Below, piece by piece: positions 16,674-24,524 of a DNA stretch of 64,000 nt. How positions within the stretch are numbered: the stretch's first letter is position 1; each line of letters begins with the position of its first letter. A program made the translations under genes and the position numbers. The stretch covers positions 316,296-380,295 of the forward strand of contig NZ_LUUB01000054.1 in the NCBI RefSeq assembly GCF_001641635.1, written 5' to 3'. The stretch comes from Bradyrhizobium centrolobii. Lineage in GTDB: Bacteria > Pseudomonadota > Alphaproteobacteria > Rhizobiales > Xanthobacteraceae. The notes under the pieces are model-generated. The model saw only the letters and a list, made by a program, of their open reading frames with translations, was not told where the DNA came from and searched no databases.

Positions 16674-18496
16674 GCCAGAGCCGCTAATTCCAACCCGTCA
16701 AGCCGGCCATCCGCCCGCCACCGTTCCAGCAGCCGCAGGAACGCCACCGGGCCGCGCCAGTATTGGCTGTTCCTTGCCGCGATCGGATCGAACACGCCTT
16801 CATTGTTGTAATAGCCCGGGGTGCATTCGGCGAGATAAGTCTGCCGGCCGAGTGCGGCTTTGACGACCTCGTCGACCCAGGCGTTTTCGGCCTCAAGCGT
16901 CGGCTCCAGGGTTCGGGCATTGCGCTTGCGCGCCTCCGCGATCACATAAGCGATGTGGCGCGACTGCTCGTCGATGATGTGCGGAAAGTTGGCGCTCTGG
17001 CCGGCCTGCACCGTGACGATCAGGAAGCAGTTGGGAAAGCCGCGGCTGTAGAAGCCGTGCAGCGTCTTGACGCCGTCTTGCCAGCGCTCGGTCAGGCTCA
17101 TGCCACCGCGGCCATAGACCTCGAAGCCCATGCGCCGGGCATAGTTGGTACCGACCTCGAAGCCACTGGCATAGATCAGGCAATCGAGCTCATAGGCCTT
17201 GCCGTCGACGATGACAGCGTTCTCGGTAATGCGCTCGACGCCCCTGCCCTTGGTGTCGACGAGTTGCACGTTGGGGCGATTGAAGGTGTCGAGATATTCA
17301 TCGTGGAAGCACGGTCGCTTGCAGAACGCCTTGTACCAGGGCTTGAGCGCCGCCGCGGTCGCCTCGTCCTTCACCACCGCATCGACGCGGGCGCGGATTT
17401 CTTCCATCTTCCCGTAATCGGCCTGCTCGATCACCTTGAGCGCCTGTTCCATCGAGGTGACCGGCTCGGGCTGGCGGCGCGGCGCGAGCAAAATCTCGCC
17501 GAGCAGTCCGGTCCAGCCGTCCTGCACCAGATCCTCCTCGAACGGCTCGCCCGAGATCACCGCGGTGAAATTGTCCATGCGCTCGCGCTGCCAGCCTGGC
17601 GTCAGGCTCTTCGCCCAGGCCTCGTCCGTCGGCCGGTCGTCGCGCACGCCGATCGCGGACGGCGTGCGCTGGAAGACGTAGAGCTCCTTCGCGGAACGGC
17701 CGAGATGCGGCACGCATTGCACGCCGGTGGCGCCGGTGCCGATGATGCCGACGCGCTTGTCGGCAAGACCGGTGAGACCGCCTTCGGCGTTGCCGCCGGT
17801 ATAGGCATAATCCCAGCGGCTGGTGTGGAAGCTGTGGCCTTTGAACGTCTCGATGCCGGGGATGCCCGGCAGCTTCGGCCGGCTCAGCGGACCTCCGGCG
17901 AGAATGACGAAGCGCGCGCGGATGCGATCGCCGCGATCGGTCTCGACCAGCCAGCGCGCATCGTCTTCCTGCCATTCCATCCGCGAGATGACGGTCTGAA
18001 ACAGCGCGCGCTCGTAAAGGCCGAAGTGACGGCCGATGCGGCGGGAGTGCTCGTAGATCTCCCGCGCACGCGCATATTTGCGCACCGGCATGTAGCCGGT
18101 CTCCTCCAGGAGCGGCAGATAGATGTAGCTCTCGGTATCGCAGGCCGCACCCGGATAGCGATTCCAGTACCAGGTGCCGCCGAAATCCGCGGCCTTTTCC
18201 ACGATCCGGAAATCGTCGATGCCGGCTTCGCGCAGGCGCGCGCCGCACAACAGGCCGCCGAAGCCGCCGCCGACGATGACCACGTCGGTCTGTTCGCTGA
18301 CGGTCTTACGCGCAAAGCCGGGATCGGCCCAGGGATCGTCGAGGTAGCGCGCAAAGCCGCCGGTCACCTCGACATATTGCGCCTTGCCCTCGGCGCGCAG
18401 ACGGAGGTCGCGCTCGTCGCGATAGCGCGCACGCAATGCGGAGATATCGATCGTAGGTGTGCCGGCTGCGCCGGTCTTGTGTTTTTCCGCTGACAT
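16670..18496 (-). CDS. FAD-dependent Baeyer-Villiger-type monooxygenase
   Basis: A 608-residue flavoprotein that would insert oxygen next to a ketone using NADPH. It has the FAD dinucleotide motif VVIVGGGFGGLLCGARL near residue 75, the NADP motif GIIGTGATG near residue 250, and between them FKGHSFHTSRWD, which matches the Baeyer-Villiger fingerprint F-x-G-x3-H-x3-W except that Asp replaces the final Pro. An N-terminal extension of about 70 residues is typical of cyclohexanone- and hydroxyacetophenone-type enzymes. It is divergent from an acyl-CoA synthetase/acyl-CoA dehydrogenase operon, which could process the resulting acid. The actual ketone is unknown. Confidence 0.9.
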   Translation of the reverse strand: MSAEKHKTGAAGTPTIDISALRARYRDERDLRLRAEGKAQYVEVTGGFARYLDDPWADPGFARKTVSEQTDVVIVGGGFGGLLCGARLREAGIDDFRIVEKAADFGGTWYWNRYPGAACDTESYIYLPLLEETGYMPVRKYARAREIYEHSRRIGRHFGLYERALFQTVISRMEWQEDDARWLVETDRGDRIRARFVILAGGPLSRPKLPGIPGIETFKGHSFHTSRWDYAYTGGNAEGGLTGLADKRVGIIGTGATGVQCVPHLGRSAKELYVFQRTPSAIGVRDDRPTDEAWAKSLTPGWQRERMDNFTAVISGEPFEEDLVQDGWTGLLGEILLAPRRQPEPVTSMEQALKVIEQADYGKMEEIRARVDAVVKDEATAAALKPWYKAFCKRPCFHDEYLDTFNRPNVQLVDTKGRGVERITENAVIVDGKAYELDCLIYASGFEVGTNYARRMGFEVYGRGGMSLTERWQDGVKTLHGFYSRGFPNCFLIVTVQAGQSANFPHIIDEQSRHIAYVIAEARKRNARTLEPTLEAENAWVDEVVKAALGRQTYLAECTPGYYNNEGVFDPIAARNSQYWRGPVAFLRLLERWRADGRLDGLELAALA

Positions 18497-18672
18497 TCAT
18501 TTCCTCCACGGCGGATGCTGCCTCGCCGATCGTTCGCATCAATTAGCCCCGAAAAAGTGACGCATGCAATCACGTCCGCTGTTTTTTGCGTGAACGGTGC
18601 GTGACGTTCCGCTAGCTTGCAGGCAAATCACAAGCGCGCGCCGCGCAACGACGTGGCGATCCGGAGGAGACA

Positions 18673-20298
18673 ATGCAGGGATTGATGATGGACATGCCGC
18701 TCCTGATCAGCGGTCTGATCCAGTATGCGGCCGACTATCACGGCGAAGCGGAGATCGTCGCGCGCGAGATCGAGGGCGATATCCACCGTTACAGCTATGC
18801 GGACGCCCATCCGCGCATCAAGCGCATGGCGCTGGCCTTGAAGCGGCTCGGCATGAACCCTGGCGACCGCGTCGGCACGCTCGCCTGGAATACCTACCGC
18901 CATTTCGAAATGTTCTACGCCGCGCCAGGCATGGGCTATGTGCTGCATACCGTCAATCCGCGGCTATTTCCCGAACAGCTCGTCTACATCATCAACCACG
19001 CCGAAGACCGGCTGCTGTTCATCGATCGCGCCACGCTACCGATCGTCGAGGCGATCGCGCCGCAGCTCAAGACGATCGAGGCCTACGTCGTGATGTCCTC
19101 GCGCGAGCGCATGCCGGAGACGAAGCTTTCAAACGTCCATTGCTACGAGGAGCTTCTGGACAAGGAGAGCGAGGACGGTTTCGCCTGGCCGCTGTTCGAC
19201 GAAAAGTCCGCCTCCACCATCTGCTACACCTCGGGTACGACAGGCAATCCCAAGGGCGTGATCTATTCGCACCGCGCCGCGATCCTGCAGACCATGACCT
19301 GCTGCAACTTCGACTTCCTGCCGGGACATGTCGAAGGCGTGCGCGAGGTGATGATGCCGATGGCGCCGCTATTTCACGGCAATGGCTGGAACATGCCGTT
19401 CACCGCACCCTACACCGGCTCGAAGCTGGTGCTGCCCGGCCGCAACTACGAGCCCGACAAGCTCTATGAGCTGCTGGAAGGCGAGAAGGTGACGCTGTCG
19501 GCGGGCGTGCCGAGCTTCTGGCTGATCCTGCTCGACTGGCTTGGCCGGACCGGCAACAAATTCTCGACACTGCGTGCAACGTTATCATCGGGTTCGGCGC
19601 CGCCGCGCGCCATGGTCGAGAAGCTCAAGCGCGAATACAATGTCGACTACATCCAGGCCTGGGGCATGACCGAGGCCCTGGGCTGCTCGATGCCTGGCTT
19701 GCGGCCCGGCTCGGAGCATCTCAGTGAGAAGGAGAGGTTCGACCGGCGCGTCGTATCGGGCCGCGCCTGCTTCGGCACCGCTTTACGCATCGTCGATGAC
19801 GGCGGCAACGAGCTGCCGCGCGACGGCAAGACTGTCGGCCACTTACACGCCCGCGGGCCATGGGTCGCCTCAGGCTACATGAAGCTCGACGAAGGCCTCG
19901 ACCCCGACGGCTGGCTGATCACCGGCGACATGGCCGTGATCGACGCCCAGGGCCACGTCACGCTGACGGACCGCTCCAAGGACGTGATCAAGTCCGGCGG
20001 CGAATGGATCTCCTCGATCCAGCTTGAGGACATCGCGCTGTCCCATCCCGAGGTGCTGCAAGCCGCCGTGGTCGCCATCGTGCACGAGAAATGGCAGGAG
20101 CGCCCCCTGCTCCTGGTCGTCCGCAAGCAGGGCTCGACCCTCGACGGCAAGACGCTGCTCGACCACATGCGCCCCAGGGTCGCGAGCTGGTGGATGCCGG
20201 ACGCGGTCGAATTCCTGGACCAGTTCCCGATGACCGGTACCGGCAAGGTGCTCAAATCGGCGCTGCGCGAAAAATTCAGGGAGTATCGCGTGGCATAG
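18673..20298 (+). CDS. Acyl-CoA synthetase (AMP-forming)
   Basis: A 541-residue ANL-superfamily ligase that activates a carboxylic acid with ATP and CoA. Motifs are ICYTSGTTGNPKGVIYSH (P-loop-like) near residue 190, the aromatic-loop region QAWGMTEALG near residue 328, GWLITGDMAVID with the hinge aspartate nearby (DRSKDVIKSGGEWIS), and the C-terminal lysine in MTGTGKVLKSALRE. Length and motifs fit the medium- to long-chain fatty acid type (AlkK-like). GGAGGAGA precedes the ATG. It leads a three-gene operon with a DUF2961 protein and an acyl-CoA dehydrogenase. Confidence 0.93.
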   Translation: MQGLMMDMPLLISGLIQYAADYHGEAEIVAREIEGDIHRYSYADAHPRIKRMALALKRLGMNPGDRVGTLAWNTYRHFEMFYAAPGMGYVLHTVNPRLFPEQLVYIINHAEDRLLFIDRATLPIVEAIAPQLKTIEAYVVMSSRERMPETKLSNVHCYEELLDKESEDGFAWPLFDEKSASTICYTSGTTGNPKGVIYSHRAAILQTMTCCNFDFLPGHVEGVREVMMPMAPLFHGNGWNMPFTAPYTGSKLVLPGRNYEPDKLYELLEGEKVTLSAGVPSFWLILLDWLGRTGNKFSTLRATLSSGSAPPRAMVEKLKREYNVDYIQAWGMTEALGCSMPGLRPGSEHLSEKERFDRRVVSGRACFGTALRIVDDGGNELPRDGKTVGHLHARGPWVASGYMKLDEGLDPDGWLITGDMAVIDAQGHVTLTDRSKDVIKSGGEWISSIQLEDIALSHPEVLQAAVVAIVHEKWQERPLLLVVRKQGSTLDGKTLLDHMRPRVASWWMPDAVEFLDQFPMTGTGKVLKSALREKFREYRVA

Positions 20299-20403
20299 GT
20301 CGCCCCACGATCGCGCGCGTTCTGTGCGCGATTGTCTTCATCATTTGGTAGATTCGGCAGGGATATATCACGGGCCTCGCTAATCCCAGGGATCGAGGAC
20401 ACC

Positions 20404-21522
20404 ATGGCGTTTTCAGGATTGGGCCTGCATCTCGGCAACCTATCGCGCCTGTCGAATGCGCCGACGCGCTCGATCAGCCCTGAGAATTTTACGGGCGACA
20501 AGGGCAAGGGCGGCATGTCCGTCGACGGTCCGGCGGCACGCCAGGCGCGCGACCTCGGACAAGGCTGGAAGGTATCGCCCTATGTCGTCATCGAACCGGG
20601 CGCGACCTTCACGCTCGCCGACATCCAGGGCCAAGGCGCGATCCAGCAGATCTGGATGACGCTGGCACGCGGGCGGCTCCGCCATTCGATCCTGCGAATC
20701 TACTGGGATGACCAGGAGCAGCCGAGCGTCGAGTGCCCGGCCGGCGATTTCTTCGCCTGTGGATGGGAGGAGTTCGCGCAGGTGTCCTCCCTCGCGGTGT
20801 GCGTCAATCCCGGCCGCGCGTTCAACTGCTACTGGGAGATGCCGTTCCGCAAGCGCGCGCGCTTCACGCTGGAGAACCGCAGCGAGGAGCAGCTGACCGT
20901 CTACTACCAGATCAACTATACGCTGACCGAGGTGCCCGAGGATTGCGCCTATTTCCATGCGCAGTTCCGGCGCACCAATCCAATGCCGTACAAGGAGGTG
21001 TATGCCATCCTCGATGGCATCAGCGGCAGCGGCCACTATGTCGGCACCTACATGGCCTGGGGCGTCCACAACAACGGCTGGTGGGGCGAAGGCGAGATCA
21101 AGTTCTTCATCGACGGCGACGGCGAATTCCCGACGATCTGCGGCACCGGCACCGAGGACTATTTTTGCGGTGCCTATAATTTCGATCCCTATGTGGCACA
21201 TTCCGGCCAGGGCCCGGCGCAGCAATCGCGCTACCAGGAGTTCACCACGCCCTACACCGGCCTGCCGCAGGTGATCCGCCCTGATGGCGTCTACAAATCG
21301 CAGCAGCGGTTCGGCATGTATCGTTGGCACATCCCCGACCCCATCCGCTTCCGCTCCGATCTGCGCGTGACAATCCAGGCGCTGGGCTGGTTTGCGGGCA
21401 CCAAGGAGCCGAAATATCTTCCATTGCAGGACGACATCGCCTCGGTCGCGTTCTGGTACCAGACGCTGCCGACGGCGCCGTTCCCGAAGCTGCCTGACCC
21501 GGACCATCTCGAAATCGGCTAG
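20404..21522 (+). CDS. DUF2961 / GH172-like protein
   Basis: A 372-residue soluble protein of the DUF2961 family, now partly classed as glycoside hydrolase family 172, which contains difructose-anhydride-forming and arabinofuranoside-cleaving enzymes with a double jelly-roll fold. Visible family marks are the N-terminal [32 protein letters not shown], the acidic segment [18 protein letters not shown] and [15 protein letters not shown], whose glutamates are the best active-site candidates. No signal peptide is seen, so it would act in the cytoplasm. Its place between an acyl-CoA synthetase and an acyl-CoA dehydrogenase is unexpected for a sugar enzyme. GAGGA precedes the ATG. Confidence 0.82.
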   Translation: MAFSGLGLHLGNLSRLSNAPTRSISPENFTGDKGKGGMSVDGPAARQARDLGQGWKVSPYVVIEPGATFTLADIQGQGAIQQIWMTLARGRLRHSILRIYWDDQEQPSVECPAGDFFACGWEEFAQVSSLAVCVNPGRAFNCYWEMPFRKRARFTLENRSEEQLTVYYQINYTLTEVPEDCAYFHAQFRRTNPMPYKEVYAILDGISGSGHYVGTYMAWGVHNNGWWGEGEIKFFIDGDGEFPTICGTGTEDYFCGAYNFDPYVAHSGQGPAQQSRYQEFTTPYTGLPQVIRPDGVYKSQQRFGMYRWHIPDPIRFRSDLRVTIQALGWFAGTKEPKYLPLQDDIASVAFWYQTLPTAPFPKLPDPDHLEIG

Positions 21523-21551
21523 ACCGCCGTCCATCGATCAAGGAGACCCAG

Positions 21552-22763
21552 ATGCTCTATCCGATGTCGCCAAAAGTCGTCGAGCTCAAGCGCAAGCTCG
21601 AAAGCTTCATGGACCGGCACATCTATCCGAACGAGGAACGATTCTATCGCGAAGCGGAGGAGCTCGGGCCGTGGAAGGTCTATCCCGTCGTCGAGGAGCT
21701 GAAGCCGCTCGCGCGCGCCGAGGGCCTCTGGAACCTGTTCCTGCCGGAGTCCAACCACGGCGCGGGCCTCACCAATCTCGAATATGCCCCGCTCTGCGAG
21801 GTGATGGGCCGCTCGCATCTCGCACCCGAGGTGTTCAACTGCTCGGCGCCAGATACCGGCAACATGGAGGTGCTGCAGCGCTACGGCACGGAGAAGGACA
21901 AGGAGCGCTGGCTGAAGCCGCTGCTATCAGGTGAAATCCGCTCCTGCTTCGCCATGACCGAGCCGGCGGTCGCATCGTCAGATGCGACCAACATCGAGAG
22001 CTCGATCGTGCGCGACGGCGATCACTACGTGATCAACGGCCGCAAATGGTACACGACCAATGCGACCGACCCGCGCTGCAAGATCTGCATCTTCATGGGC
22101 AAGACCGATCCGGACAATCCGGACCGCCACAAGCAGCAATCCATGATCCTGGTGCCGATGGACACGCCGGGCATCGAGGTGAAGCGTCCCCTCCCCGTAT
22201 TCGGCTTCTACGGCGTGCCCGACCGCGCCTCGGAGGTCGTCTTCACCAATGTGCGCGTGCCGAAGGAGAACATGCTGCTCGGCGAAGGCCGCGGCTTCGA
22301 GATCGCGCAGGGTCGTCTCGGGCCCGGCCGCATCCACCATTGCATGCGCCTGATCGGCCTTGCCGAACGCACGTTGGAGAAGATGTGCCGGCGCGTGCGC
22401 AGCCGCGTCGCCTTCGGCAAGCCGGTCTCCGAGCAGACGGTGACGCAGGAGCGCATCGCGGAGGCCCGTATCATGATCGAGCAGGCGCGGCTGCTGACGC
22501 TGAACGCCGCCTCCGCGATGGACACCGTCGGCAACAAGGTGGCGAGGACCGAGATCGCGATGATCAAGGTCGCCGTGCCCAACATGGCCTGCCAGATCAT
22601 CGACTGGGCGATCCAGGCCCATGGCGGCGGCGGCACGTCGAACGATTTTGGATTGACTCAGGCCTACGCCACCGCGCGCCTGCTCCGCCTCGCCGACGGA
22701 CCGGATGAGGTTCACAGGAACCAGATCGCGCGGCTGGAGCTGAAGAAGTATTCGAATGCCTGA
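21552..22763 (+). CDS. Acyl-CoA dehydrogenase
   Basis: A 403-residue FAD enzyme that introduces a double bond into an acyl-CoA. It has the FAD/substrate segment [18 protein letters not shown], the second binding strand [48 protein letters not shown] and the C-terminal [33 protein letters not shown]. In many members the catalytic base lies in the last segment; the DGPDE pattern is that of the ACAD10/11-like group. AAGGAGACC precedes the ATG. With the acyl-CoA synthetase two genes upstream it forms a fatty- or branched-acid oxidation unit. Confidence 0.93.
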   Translation: MLYPMSPKVVELKRKLESFMDRHIYPNEERFYREAEELGPWKVYPVVEELKPLARAEGLWNLFLPESNHGAGLTNLEYAPLCEVMGRSHLAPEVFNCSAPDTGNMEVLQRYGTEKDKERWLKPLLSGEIRSCFAMTEPAVASSDATNIESSIVRDGDHYVINGRKWYTTNATDPRCKICIFMGKTDPDNPDRHKQQSMILVPMDTPGIEVKRPLPVFGFYGVPDRASEVVFTNVRVPKENMLLGEGRGFEIAQGRLGPGRIHHCMRLIGLAERTLEKMCRRVRSRVAFGKPVSEQTVTQERIAEARIMIEQARLLTLNAASAMDTVGNKVARTEIAMIKVAVPNMACQIIDWAIQAHGGGGTSNDFGLTQAYATARLLRLADGPDEVHRNQIARLELKKYSNA

Positions 22764-22825
22764 GTGGGCGCTGGCTCGTCAGCGCCGCACTATGAAAGCA
22801 TCGAATCCAAGGCAATGGGCCGGGT

Positions 22826-22930
22826 CTAATCGAAGCTCGGCGGCTCACGAGTGGACGCTGATACATTCTGCTTCGCAATTGCGTCGAGCATCGCTCCGAA
22901 GATTATGATCGGCAGGTAAAACACAAGCAT
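22826..22930 (-). CDS. Tiny membrane peptide, 34 aa
   Basis: MLVFYLPIIIFGAMLDAIAK leads into a hydrophilic tail ending REPPSFD. The first 15 residues would span or enter the membrane. An ideal AGGAGG site lies 8 bases before the ATG, which is the main evidence that this is translated. It is one of three very short minus-strand peptides in the gap between the acyl-CoA dehydrogenase and the efflux operon. No family recognised. Confidence 0.55.
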   Translation of the reverse strand: MLVFYLPIIIFGAMLDAIAKQNVSASTREPPSFD

Positions 22931-23058
22931 GATCGCATTCCTCCTGTTGTGACAACCTCGCCTTTCACGGCCGAGTTCCTCGAATAGATACTCGCGGGCC
23001 TTGGAACACTCTCGCCGCTTACCCGACTACCGAGATGAAACCGGGTTCGCAGGAAGTA

Positions 23059-23139
23059 TCAGGAGCGCATCGCGTCAATCGCATGAGCGATCAAAACCAC
23101 TGCGCTCGCGGCGATGAGAAAAACAAACAACCAACTCAC
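23059..23139 (-). CDS. Tiny membrane peptide, 26 aa, AHAxDAxR family
   Basis: MSWLFVFLIAASAVVLIAHA is followed by IDAMRS: a single transmembrane helix and short tail. GGAGG lies 5 bases before the GTG start. The second half (IAHAIDAMRS) matches the 30-residue peptide at 14409-14501 (AAHAVDAYRT), so the two are probably paralogues. Role unknown. Confidence 0.55.
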   Translation of the reverse strand: MSWLFVFLIAASAVVLIAHAIDAMRS

Positions 23140-23260
23140 GTCCGCCTCCAATGCCGGGAGTGAACGCGCTCATCCATGCACAGTCAAAAACCATCCGAAT
23201 GGAACCGCAATTCAGCGGTTCGCTGATGCTTCGCAGCAACAAGTGCATCCGCTGTCGGCC

Positions 23261-23332
23261 CTATCGGCAGAACGCCAAAAGGAGCAACGTGCCGACCACA
23301 CAGGCCGCGAGGACTAAAAACCAAACGCCCAA
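23261..23332 (-). CDS. Possible tiny membrane peptide, 23 aa, TTG start
   Basis: From a TTG at 23332 the frame gives MGVWFLVLAACVVGTLLLLA then FCR, a bare transmembrane helix. GGGGGGAG lies at suitable spacing before the TTG. It is the weakest of the three short frames in this gap because the start codon is rare and there is no similarity to lean on. Confidence 0.35.
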   Translation of the reverse strand: MGVWFLVLAACVVGTLLLLAFCR

Positions 23333-23454
23333 TGCAGCTCCCCCCGACTCACACACTTGAATCAGGATTAGCTCCGCCATTCGGCATTGAAACGTTTGTT
23401 ACCGGTTTTTCCCCAAGGCAAACGCGACCCCTCTGCCGCCGCCGCGTAATCGCG

Positions 23455-24321
23455 TTAATCCAATACCTCCACCGTCGCCGAGCGGCCGGCGACGAGCGCC
23501 ATGTTGTCGGGGACGTTCTCCAGCGCGATGCGCACGGGCACGCGCTGGGCGAGCCGCACCCAGCTGAAGGTCGGGTTGACGTTCGCAAGCAGGCTCGCGC
23601 CTTCGGCCCGATCGCGGTCCTCGATGCCGGCGGCGATGCTCTCGACGTGGCCGGTGAGCGTGGCCATCTCGCCCATCAGGCGGATCTGCACCTTGTCGCC
23701 GACACGGATGCGCGCGAGCTTGGTCTCCTCGAAATAACCCTCGACATGCAGCGTGTCGGTATCGACCAGCGCCATCACGCCCTTACCCGCCGTGACGTAA
23801 GCGCCGGGCCGCAGGTCCATGTTGGTGATCACGCCATTCACGGAGGCGCGGACCTCGCTGCGATCGAGATTGAGCTGGGCCACCGCACGGTCGGCGACGG
23901 CCTGATCAAAGGCTGCCTTGGCCTGGAGCTGGGTCGCCAGCACCTGCTCCTGCTTCTGCTGCGATACTGCATCGGTCGTCAGCGCGCTATAGCGCTTCAG
24001 GTCGGCGTTGGCCTGATCGAGAGTGGCCTGGTGACCGGCGACCGCGGCATCGGCCTGCCGCAATGCCAGCGCAAAACGCTCGCGGTCGATGCGAAACAGG
24101 ACATCGCCGCGATGGACCTTCTGGTTGTCCTTGACCAGCACCTCCGTGACGAAGCCGGACACGTCGGGGGCGACCTGGACCACGTCGGCGCGCACACGGC
24201 CGTCGCGCGTCCACGGCGATTCCATGTAGTAGACCCAAAGCTCGCGGCCGACGGCGAGCGCTGCGATGACGATAATGACGGTCAACGCGAGGCGGCCCAG
24301 CCAGCCAAGATTCCCTTTCAT
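23455..24321 (-). CDS. HlyD-family efflux adaptor (AaeA-like)
   Basis: A 288-residue membrane fusion protein with one N-terminal transmembrane helix (LALTVIIVIAALAVG) and WTRDGRVRADVVQVAPDVSGFV, the classic start of EmrA/AaeA adaptors. KVHRGDVLFRID is the first lipoyl half, a helical hairpin of about 90 residues follows, then NLDRSEVRASVNGVITN closes the lipoyl domain. It overlaps the DUF1656 gene by four bases and forms the last gene of a marR-aaeB-aaeX-aaeA-like operon. It would link the FUSC-type inner membrane protein to the outer membrane for aromatic acid export. Confidence 0.9.
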   Translation of the reverse strand: MKGNLGWLGRLALTVIIVIAALAVGRELWVYYMESPWTRDGRVRADVVQVAPDVSGFVTEVLVKDNQKVHRGDVLFRIDRERFALALRQADAAVAGHQATLDQANADLKRYSALTTDAVSQQKQEQVLATQLQAKAAFDQAVADRAVAQLNLDRSEVRASVNGVITNMDLRPGAYVTAGKGVMALVDTDTLHVEGYFEETKLARIRVGDKVQIRLMGEMATLTGHVESIAAGIEDRDRAEGASLLANVNPTFSWVRLAQRVPVRIALENVPDNMALVAGRSATVEVLD

Positions 24322-24524
24322 GGCAGAAACTCCGAGAGATAGACGGCGCCGCCGAGAAGGCAGACGAAAATCGCGAAATCGAACAGCGCGCGATGCCAGA
24401 CCAACCGGTAGAGATCAAAACGCTGCATGAGCCGGCGGAGCAGCGCGCTTAGTACATAGGCGACGATGATCCACAAGAGCAGCGCGGGCACCAGCACACC
24501 GTAGATGTCGATCTGATATCTCAT
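24318..24524 (-). CDS. aaeX: DUF1656 small membrane protein (AaeX-like)
   Basis: A 68-residue protein with two transmembrane helices (VLVPALLLWIIVAYVLSALL and LFDFAIFVCLLGGAVYLS) that begins MRYQIDIYGVLVP, the DUF1656 signature. It always accompanies AaeA/AaeB-type efflux genes and here overlaps both neighbours by four bases, so all three are translationally coupled. Its own role is unknown. Confidence 0.9.
   Translation of the reverse strand: MRYQIDIYGVLVPALLLWIIVAYVLSALLRRLMQRFDLYRLVWHRALFDFAIFVCLLGGAVYLSEFLP

Noticed and set aside
16763..18493. 576-codon plus-strand open frame
   Set aside because: Antisense to the monooxygenase gene, whose FAD, NADP and Baeyer-Villiger motifs are clear on the minus strand.
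18556..18572. GTGA and TCAC arms around GCATGC before the monooxygenase
   Set aside because: Arms are only four bases and the centre does not align symmetrically; too weak to call an operator.
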